Shown one piece after another: positions 58,880 to 64,000 of a stretch of 64,000 bases of DNA. Position 1 is the first letter of the stretch; every line of letters begins with the position of its first letter. This stretch comes from Isoptericola sediminis (GTDB taxonomy: Bacteria; Actinomycetota; Actinomycetes; Actinomycetales; Cellulomonadaceae): contig NZ_JABFAJ010000003.1 of assembly GCF_013085345.1 (NCBI RefSeq), positions 310,001 through 374,000 of the forward strand, written 5' to 3'. The notes under the pieces are model-generated. The model was not told the origin of the DNA. It was given only the letters and a program-made list of their open reading frames with translations, and ran no database searches. The translations under genes and the position numbers were made by a program.

Positions 58880-59530
58880 TCAGCCGGCGAGGTCGTCGAG
58901 CCAGTTCGAGCGCATCCGGAGGGCGCGTTCGGTGCTACCGATGACCGCAGCGATCCCGACGAGCACGTTGCCCGTCGGGGGAAGGCGGATGGGCGAGGTG
59001 AAGGTCCCGATCGAGTCGGCGACGGGAGGGACCTGGGAGATCTCCTGGATGATCTGCGGGACGGCTACGCACACCCCGGCGAGGACGAGCAGGGTCGAGG
59101 CGAGGCCGACGACCCGGCTCAGGCGAGGACGCTCGTGGTGCAGACGTGCGCGGCGCCCCTCGGCCGAGGAGGGGTGGGGGATCAACGGCACCTCCCCACC
59201 GCCCGCGGGTACGTAGTGGCAGCGTCGGAGCCCGAAGGTGCCGACGGCGACCTCGATGCGGCCCCCCGGCACCACGAGCCGCGCCGGCAGCGTCGAGACG
59301 GCGAGCTGTACTCCGTCGCGGTAGAGACGCGCACGGACCGCGCCGTCGGAGCCGTCGCCGGCTCGGCGGACGTCGACGGCGTAGGTGGAGGCCGCACCCC
59401 CGGGCCCGGGCAGCGTCAGCGTGCGCAGCGACCTGCCGGCCAGCTGCCACCAGCGGAAGGGCGGCAGCGGCTGCCCGGTTCCAGGACGCACGCGCCGTGC
59501 AGCGAGGCGATTCCGCGCTCCGTCGAACAT
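58880..59530 (-). CDS. Hypothetical membrane protein paired with the CPBP protease
   Basis: A 216-residue protein: a basic beta-rich N-terminal domain (about 25-115, VDVRRAGDGSDGAVRARLYRDGVQLAVSTLPARLVVPGGRIEVAVGTFGL) followed by two membrane spans (about 140-165 and 183-202). No family recognised; it could present a substrate or ligand to the protease. It is divergent from a TetR gene, with an operator-like palindrome between them. Confidence 0.72.
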   Translation of the reverse strand: MFDGARNRLAARRVRPGTGQPLPPFRWWQLAGRSLRTLTLPGPGGAASTYAVDVRRAGDGSDGAVRARLYRDGVQLAVSTLPARLVVPGGRIEVAVGTFGLRRCHYVPAGGGEVPLIPHPSSAEGRRARLHHERPRLSRVVGLASTLLVLAGVCVAVPQIIQEISQVPPVADSIGTFTSPIRLPPTGNVLVGIAAVIGSTERALRMRSNWLDDLAG

Positions 59531-59586
59531 TCACGCTCGCCCCCTCTCGTTCTAGTACGCTGTAACAGAGATGTTGGAGTGGACGC

Positions 59587-59601
59587 TATCACACTGTGAT
59601 A
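59587..59601. promoter_or_regulatory. Operator palindrome in the divergent TetR promoter
   Basis: TATCACA-c-TGTGATA, a perfect 7-bp inverted repeat, 25 bp before the TetR ATG and 57 bp before the divergent membrane-protein start. Confidence 0.6.
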
Positions 59602-59626
59602 CTCAATCCAGGCGAGAGGGACGGGC

Positions 59627-60253
59627 ATGGGTGCGCGCACCGAGGAACCAGGAACGCGGGACAAGATCCTGATCGCCGCGGCGACGATGCTCGGCGAGAA
59701 CCCGACCGCCCGCTTGAGCGTCCGGGCGGTCGCCGCTCGCGCTCAGGTGAGCACCGGCTCGCTACGGCACTTCTTCCCGACGCAGCGAGCGCTCATCGAT
59801 ACCGTGATCGCCGGGCTCTACGAGGTCGACATCCCCGACGACCCGATCGACGACCGCACGAGGACGCCGAGCGGACGTCTCCTCGCGGGGATGCAGCTGC
59901 TCCTGGCACAGGTGGGCGCCGGAGACAGCGCACGCCAGCACTGGGCGGCGCTGTACGACGCATACATCGCCTCCCCTCCCACCGACGACGAGGCCGCGAC
60001 CTACTTCGCCCTGGAACGCCTGGGCCGCCAGCGCGTCGAGCGTTGGCTGGCGGCTCTCGCCGAGGAGGGTGCGATACCCGCTGGCGATATCGCGCAGCGC
60101 GCGCGGTTCCTCATGACCGTCCTCAACGGCCTGATGACAGAACGCGCCCTGCCCGCCGACGCGCTGCAGGTCCAGACCGAGACCGAGACACTCCGCCTGG
60201 CGGTGCACGCCGTCATCTCCGGACCCGTCCAGGAGCCGGGACCCGACACCTGA
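59627..60253 (+). CDS. TetR family regulator of the CPBP module
   Basis: A 208-residue TetR protein with HTH residues about 12-58 (AAATMLGENPTARLSVRAVAARAQVSTGSLRHFFPTQRALI) and a helical sensor domain. It is divergent from the CPBP operon with a palindromic operator between. The ATG at 59627 is the first in frame; GAGAGGGA lies upstream. Ligand unknown. Confidence 0.88.
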   Translation: MGARTEEPGTRDKILIAAATMLGENPTARLSVRAVAARAQVSTGSLRHFFPTQRALIDTVIAGLYEVDIPDDPIDDRTRTPSGRLLAGMQLLLAQVGAGDSARQHWAALYDAYIASPPTDDEAATYFALERLGRQRVERWLAALAEEGAIPAGDIAQRARFLMTVLNGLMTERALPADALQVQTETETLRLAVHAVISGPVQEPGPDT

Positions 60254-60378
60254 CCCCGACCACCGGACCGACATCGTCCGTGCGGGACGGCTGAGGGAGG
60301 TGGTGCGGCCCCGCTGCGCGGCTCCTGGCCCACGACCCCCGGCGGACGATCGTCACCCCGGGCGACGGGCCGACCCCC

Positions 60379-60684
60379 TCAGCTCTCAGACCCGGGGCGT
60401 CCCTCCCGGTAGAGCACGAGGTGCTCGTGGAAGAGCACTCCGTCGCGGATGTCCCCGGTGGCAGTGAAGCCGGTGTCGTCGGCGTAGTCGATGTGGGAGC
60501 CGGTGACGGTGTAGCTGCCGGTGTAGGCGCTACGCCTCGTCCCGCGGGCTTCGTCGTAGCGACCGTCGGCTCGCAGCTCCTGGCGGATGTGCCCGTCGGC
60601 GGTCACCCACATCCCGGTGACGTCCATCGCCTCGATCCCTGGTGCGGATCGGGTCTCCTGCGGCGGGTCCGGCTGCTTCGGCAC
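60379..60684 (-). CDS. Atu4866-domain protein
   Basis: A 101-residue protein; residues about 20-95 (GMWVTADGHIRQELRADGRYDE... DDTGFTATG) match the small beta-barrel Atu4866 family, of unknown function and lipocalin-like fold. It has no signal peptide. It is divergent from the XRE regulator that starts 136 bp away. Confidence 0.8.
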   Translation of the reverse strand: MPKQPDPPQETRSAPGIEAMDVTGMWVTADGHIRQELRADGRYDEARGTRRSAYTGSYTVTGSHIDYADDTGFTATGDIRDGVLFHEHLVLYREGRPGSES

Positions 60685-60807
60685 GATGTCTTCCTCTCGT
60701 CTCGTCGGTCTCCTTCAGCAACCCAGCCTGGACGGACGTCGGGGCGAGGGCCAGGGCGGCCTGCGCCGGGGTACGGCACACCCAGGGACGGGGGCGGGGC
60801 CCGGGTC

Positions 60808-60813
60808 TATCCT
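60808..60813 (+). promoter_or_regulatory. -10 box TATCCT (leaderless)
   Basis: TATCCT ends 6 nt before the ATG of the XRE regulator. Confidence 0.55.
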
Positions 60814-60819
60814 GCGCGC

Positions 60820-61665
60820 ATGGGCGGACGCAACGATCTCGGCGACTTCCTCAGGGCGCACCGCGGCCGGGTACGACCCGACGATGTCGGGCTGGCTTCG
60901 TACGGCGCCCGCCGGGTCGCGGGGCTACGCCGTGAGGAGGTGGCTGTGCTGGCGGGGATGAACAGCGACTACTACGCCCGCCTGGAGCAGGGGCGTGAGC
61001 GCAGCCCGTCCCCGCAGGTCCTCGAGGCGATCAGCGGGGCGCTGATGCTGGACGACGATGCTCGTGCGCACCTGTTCCGGCTCGCGGGAACCGTCCCACC
61101 GGGGAGACGCGGGGTGCCCCGGGAGTCGATCAGCCCCGGGATGCGTCAGCTGCTGGACGGGTACCCGAACGCCGCGGCGTTCGTCCTCAACCCCGCCACG
61201 GACGTCCTGGCGGCCAACGCCATGGCGACGGCGCTCTTCTCGCCCTTCGTGACGATGGACAACCTGGCTCGCATGACCTTCCTGGACCCCGCCGCTCCCA
61301 GCTTCTTCGCCCACTGGGCGCGGGCGGCCGAGGCGGTGGTCGCGGAGCTGAGGCATGCCACGGGCCTCAACCCGCAGTACCGGCGTCTCCACGAGACGGT
61401 CCGTCGCCTGATCGAAGAGAGCGACGAGTTCGCCACGCTGTGGTCCTCCCATGCCGTTCAGGGGAAGACCCGCGCGAGCAAGGAGCTTCTCCACCCCGAT
61501 GTCGGGCGCCTCCACCTGACCTTCCAGAGCTTCGACGTCCGGGGAGCGACGGGCCAGCAGCTGGTGATCTACCACGCCGAGCCGGGGAGCCCGAGCGCCG
61601 AGGCCCTCGCTCTGCTCGGCAGTCTGCACGTCACCCGTCGCCAGGACGCCGGTCCCGGACGCTGA
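60820..61665 (+). CDS. XRE family regulator with MmyB-like ligand-binding domain
   Basis: A 281-residue protein: an HTH domain (about 7-72, GLRREEVAVLAGMNSDYYARLEQGR) and a C-terminal MLTR/MmyB-like domain (about 100-270) with NPATDVLAANAMATALF and LHLTFQSFDVRG, common in actinobacterial regulators of neighbouring short-chain enzymes. Leaderless start. It likely controls the divergent Atu4866 gene and maybe the amidohydrolase. Confidence 0.88.
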   Translation: MGGRNDLGDFLRAHRGRVRPDDVGLASYGARRVAGLRREEVAVLAGMNSDYYARLEQGRERSPSPQVLEAISGALMLDDDARAHLFRLAGTVPPGRRGVPRESISPGMRQLLDGYPNAAAFVLNPATDVLAANAMATALFSPFVTMDNLARMTFLDPAAPSFFAHWARAAEAVVAELRHATGLNPQYRRLHETVRRLIEESDEFATLWSSHAVQGKTRASKELLHPDVGRLHLTFQSFDVRGATGQQLVIYHAEPGSPSAEALALLGSLHVTRRQDAGPGR

Positions 61666-61700
61666 CGCGTCCGCGTCGGCACCACGGCGCCCTTCGCCCC

Positions 61701-63098
61701 TCAGGCGGTCGGGATGGTGTTCAGCACGTACTCCCGCGAGGCGTGGACCTCGTCGCGCAGGGCGGGCAGATCGACGCCCAGGACCTGACCGTCCCACTTG
61801 CGAGGCTCGCCGTTGATGAGCACCGCACTGATGTTGCGGGCATCGGACCCCAGGACGACGGTGCCGATCGGGTCGTTGAGCGGCATGTTGTTGAGGTCCT
61901 CGGCGCGGATCACCAGGAGGTCGGCCTTCTTGCCAGGGGTGAGCGAGCCGGTGATGTGTGCCAGGCCGTTGGTGCGGGCTCCCTGGAGGGTCGCGAAGTC
62001 CAGCACGTCGCGCGAGGTGATCCTGGCCGGCTGCTGGTCGGTGCCGTAGGCGGCGTTGACCGCACGCATCCGCTGAATCGCGTGCAGTGCCCGCATCTGC
62101 GTGAACATGTCACTGGCCAGTGCGACCTCGACGTCGATGCTCAGACCTGGACGGACGCCGACAGCCAGCGCCTCGTCGATGGCGGGAATCGCGGTCTCCA
62201 GACCGATCTGAGCGTCCGAGGTCGGGGCGAGGGCGATGGTCGTGCCGCTCTCGCCGATCGCCCTCCACGCCGCGGACGTCAGGCCGGTGGCGTGGATGAG
62301 GGTGAGGTCCGGTCCGAGGAGGCCGTCCCTCGCCCAGCTGAGGACGGCCCGTGACGAGGAGGCACCGAAGAGGGCGTCCACGCTCACGCCGATACCCAGG
62401 TCGCGCGCCGTGCGGGCGAGCTCGGTGCCGTAGGCGAGGGCAGGTCCGCTGATCTCGTCGGTGGCCAGGGCTGCGAGGCGCAGCGTCAGCAGCTGGTCGT
62501 CGGAGGAGAAGTACTGCTCCTGGAGACGGGCCAGGTCGCCCGGCCACTGCTTGTCCCAGTCACCGAAGTGCGGCCCCATCGAGGCGTGCACCCCCCGGAT
62601 GCCGGAGTCGACGAGCGCCTCGACCGCGGCGTCGGAGTGCTCGGGAGTGCGGGAGTTGTGGGAGAAGTCGAGCATGCACGTGATGCCGCTGTCGATCGCG
62701 GTCAGGGCGGCCAACCGCGTGCCCACGTACATGTCATGGGGCCGGAAGACGGTCGCGTAGCGCGCGAGGGTGGACATCACGTACGCCCCGAGATCATCGA
62801 CGTCCGGCATGATCCGGCGCAGCTGGGTCTCCCAGGCGTGCCGATGGCTATCGACGAACCCCGGGGTGATGATCGTGTCGGCAGCATCCACGATCACGGC
62901 GCCGTCCTGGCTCAGGCCTGGTCCGATCGCGGCGATCGTGTCGCCCTCGACGAGCAGATCCGCTTGGTGCTGGACGCCGTGGCCGGCGTCCATGGTCACG
63001 ATGGTGGCGTTGGTGAAGAGGATGCGCCGCTTCGGGTCGGGGGACCGGCGCTGCACCTGCTCGAGTACTGCGGGGCTGGTCGTGTCATGGAGGGTCAC
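61701..63098 (-). CDS. Amidohydrolase, ATZ/TRZ (cytosine deaminase-like) family
   Basis: A 465-residue metal-dependent hydrolase with GFVDSHRHAWET (metal His85 and His87), LIHATGL (later metal/catalytic His) and a C-terminal KADLLVIRAEDLN that packs the beta-sandwich. Members deaminate or dechlorinate N-heterocycles; the substrate here is unknown. The start is GTG 63098 with AGGAGC 6 nt upstream; a longer in-frame ORF lacks a site. Alone on its strand; the upstream space has no gene. Confidence 0.87.
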   Translation of the reverse strand: MTLHDTTSPAVLEQVQRRSPDPKRRILFTNATIVTMDAGHGVQHQADLLVEGDTIAAIGPGLSQDGAVIVDAADTIITPGFVDSHRHAWETQLRRIMPDVDDLGAYVMSTLARYATVFRPHDMYVGTRLAALTAIDSGITCMLDFSHNSRTPEHSDAAVEALVDSGIRGVHASMGPHFGDWDKQWPGDLARLQEQYFSSDDQLLTLRLAALATDEISGPALAYGTELARTARDLGIGVSVDALFGASSSRAVLSWARDGLLGPDLTLIHATGLTSAAWRAIGESGTTIALAPTSDAQIGLETAIPAIDEALAVGVRPGLSIDVEVALASDMFTQMRALHAIQRMRAVNAAYGTDQQPARITSRDVLDFATLQGARTNGLAHITGSLTPGKKADLLVIRAEDLNNMPLNDPIGTVVLGSDARNISAVLINGEPRKWDGQVLGVDLPALRDEVHASREYVLNTIPTA

Positions 63099-63474
63099 GA
63101 GGGCTCCTGTTCGTCGTGCCGAGGCCAGGAGCCTCAGCGGGGTGGGTACGCGGTCCAGCCTGCGACCGCCCGCGGACGACGACCAGGCCGATCCGTGCCC
63201 AGGGATGGCCCACCCACCCTCGACGTGCGATGTCCGGTGCGACCGTCGCCGTCTCGGCCGCCGGCCCGGCGAGCCCCACCGCAGGGCGAAGCTCAGTTCC
63301 GGTGCGGAGATCGTGGGGACCGCGGAAGCATCCCGTGCGGGGTACGGCATGCTGCGCCGGGTCAGGAGTCTCTTCGGCCAACGGTGCGAAGCGCCATGGC
63401 CACGGGGCCTCCACGCCACCTCACGACCACCCGGGGGGCGAGAGGATCTCCGGACGGCGTCTCCCCGGCCATCC
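63099..63474. other. Region without recognised gene between the amidohydrolase and tRNA-Ser
   Basis: About 375 bp, open on several frames but with Arg/Pro-rich translations and no motifs. No tRNA-derived repeat or integrase remnant was seen. Confidence 0.5.
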
Positions 63475-63513
63475 CCTGGCACTCGACCCGCCCGCGACGG
63501 GTCGAATGCCAGG
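63475..63513 (-). terminator. Terminator after tRNA-Ser(TGA)
   Basis: A 16-bp stem with one mismatch (63475-63490 with 63498-63513) and a 7-nt loop, 28 bp after the tRNA 3' end. Confidence 0.65.
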
Positions 63514-63540
63514 AGTCCACGGGGGAACCGTGTGATTCTG

Positions 63541-63625
63541 CGGAGGGCGGGGGATTCGAACCCCCGGTTGCTTGCGCAACAACGGTTTTCAAGACCGTCA
63601 CATTCGGCCGCTCTGTCAGCCCTCC
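63541..63625 (-). tRNA. tRNA-Ser (anticodon TGA)
   Basis: An 85-nt class II tRNA: acceptor GGAGGGC/GCCCTCC, anticodon stem ACGGT/ACCGT with loop CTTGAAA reading TGA, a long variable arm (TGTTGCGCAAGCAA) and T-arm CGGGGGTTCGAATCCCCG. CCA not encoded. Confidence 0.95.
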
Positions 63626-63635
63626 TCGGCCCGAC

Positions 63636-63641
63636 AGTCTA
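63636..63641 (-). promoter_or_regulatory. tRNA-Ser(TGA) -10 box
   Basis: TAGACT on the minus strand ends 10 nt before the tRNA 5' end. Confidence 0.45.
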
Positions 63642-63661
63642 GTCGGGCCCTGCCCGGGGAA

Positions 63662-63706
63662 CGACGACGGCCGGGGACGGTGGCACACCGTCCCCGGCCG
63701 TCGTCG
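63662..63706 (-). terminator. Strong terminator of the conservon operon
   Basis: A perfect 21-bp stem (63662-63682 with 63686-63706) with a 3-nt loop starts 7 bp after the GTPase stop. Confidence 0.8.
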
Positions 63707-63713
63707 GTCGAGA

Positions 63714-64000
63714 TCAGCCGGGCTGGCTGCCCGAGCGCAGCTGGCGCATCGCGAGCTGCACGAGCGAGATCAGCGTCTGCTTGGTCGCCGCCCGCGACCG
63801 TGCGTCCGTGTAGAGCATCGGCACGTGCGCCGGGATCTGCAGCGCCTCGCGCACGTCCTCGAGGCGGTGCTTGGCCACACCGTCGAAGCAGTTGACGCCG
63901 ACGACGAACGGGACGCCGCGCGACTCGAAGTAGTCGATCGCGGGGAAGCACTGCTCGAGACGGTCGGTGTCCACCAGCACGACGGCACCGATGGCGCCGC
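63714..64000 (-). CDS. CvnD-like small GTPase of a conservon (partial, cut by the right edge)
   Basis: The C-terminal 95 residues: GAIGAVVLVDTDRLEQCFPAIDYFESRGVPFVVGVNCFDG (the NxxD-like base-recognition element appears as VNCFDG), then a helical end. This matches CvnD, the GTPase of four-gene conservons (sensor kinase, roadblock, DUF742, GTPase) in actinobacteria. The P-loop is off the window. It is the last gene before a strong terminator. Confidence 0.88.
   Translation of the reverse strand, partial: GAIGAVVLVDTDRLEQCFPAIDYFESRGVPFVVGVNCFDGVAKHRLEDVREALQIPAHVPMLYTDARSRAATKQTLISLVQLAMRQLRSGSQPG

Noticed and set aside
63099-63540. Possible att site at tRNA-Ser(TGA)
   Set aside because: No copy of the tRNA 3' end was found at the other end of the accessory stretch and no integrase is present.

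Overview
The window is about 72% G+C chromosomal DNA from a Gram-positive actinobacterium. The gene repertoire and order suggest the Micrococcales, probably the Cellulomonadaceae/Promicromonosporaceae group. Supporting signs are a SUF system headed by SufR, the tlyA-nadK-recN-steA-steB-pyrG block in the order known from mycobacteria, SURF1 and CtaA for an aa3-type oxidase, glgA and glgC divergent, an rrn operon with no tRNA in the spacer, and many start codons placed 6-8 nt after a TANNNT box as in leaderless mRNAs. The genus cannot be fixed without a 16S comparison.

Layout. 1-9 kb: a membrane-anchored alpha/beta hydrolase (cut by the left edge), a heterodimeric ABC exporter with one degenerate ATP site, an NfeD/paraslipin pair, an ABC ATPase and two unknown genes. 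9-16 kb: glgA and glgC, serB, a SixA-like phosphatase, fabI and fabG, then DUF3099, a small Cys/His protein and SURF1. 16-20.2 kb: an ABC-F protein, an FNT channel and a DUF2809-VanY fusion. 20.2-27.1 kb: the operon sufR-sufB-sufD-Rieske-sufC-sufS-sufU-sufT on the minus strand, with a likely SufR operator upstream. 27-30.6 kb: an HdeD-like protein, an ABC-2 exporter and ctaA.

30.6-43.7 kb is one long minus-strand cluster with mostly overlapping genes: a repeat-rich protein, a HAD phosphatase, a 61-aa protein, tlyA, nadK, recN, steA, steB, a MraY/WecA-like transferase, a MurJ-like flippase, pyrG and a NUDIX hydrolase. The transferase/flippase pair sits between steB and pyrG, which are adjacent in mycobacteria.

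43.8-50.5 kb holds the rrn operon (16S-23S-5S, minus strand), then tRNA-Arg(ACG) and tRNA-Ser(GCT). From 50.6 to 63.5 kb, between tRNA-Ser(GCT) and tRNA-Ser(TGA), lies an accessory stretch. It has a GMC oxidoreductase, a PH-like/hydrolase fusion with a divergent regulator, a class A beta-lactamase lipoprotein, a decayed hydrolase, two tiny single-span membrane peptides ending at a terminator, a TetR/epimerase pair sharing one operator type, a CPBP protease with a partner membrane protein and a divergent TetR, an Atu4866-like protein with a divergent XRE regulator, and an amidohydrolase. The right edge cuts a CvnD-like GTPase of a conservon.

No CRISPR array, transposase, integrase or prophage was seen. 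The best leads for new biology are the lipid-glycan pair in the steAB cluster, the two tiny membrane ORFs near 55.7-55.9 kb, and the small regulated modules between the two tRNA-Ser genes.
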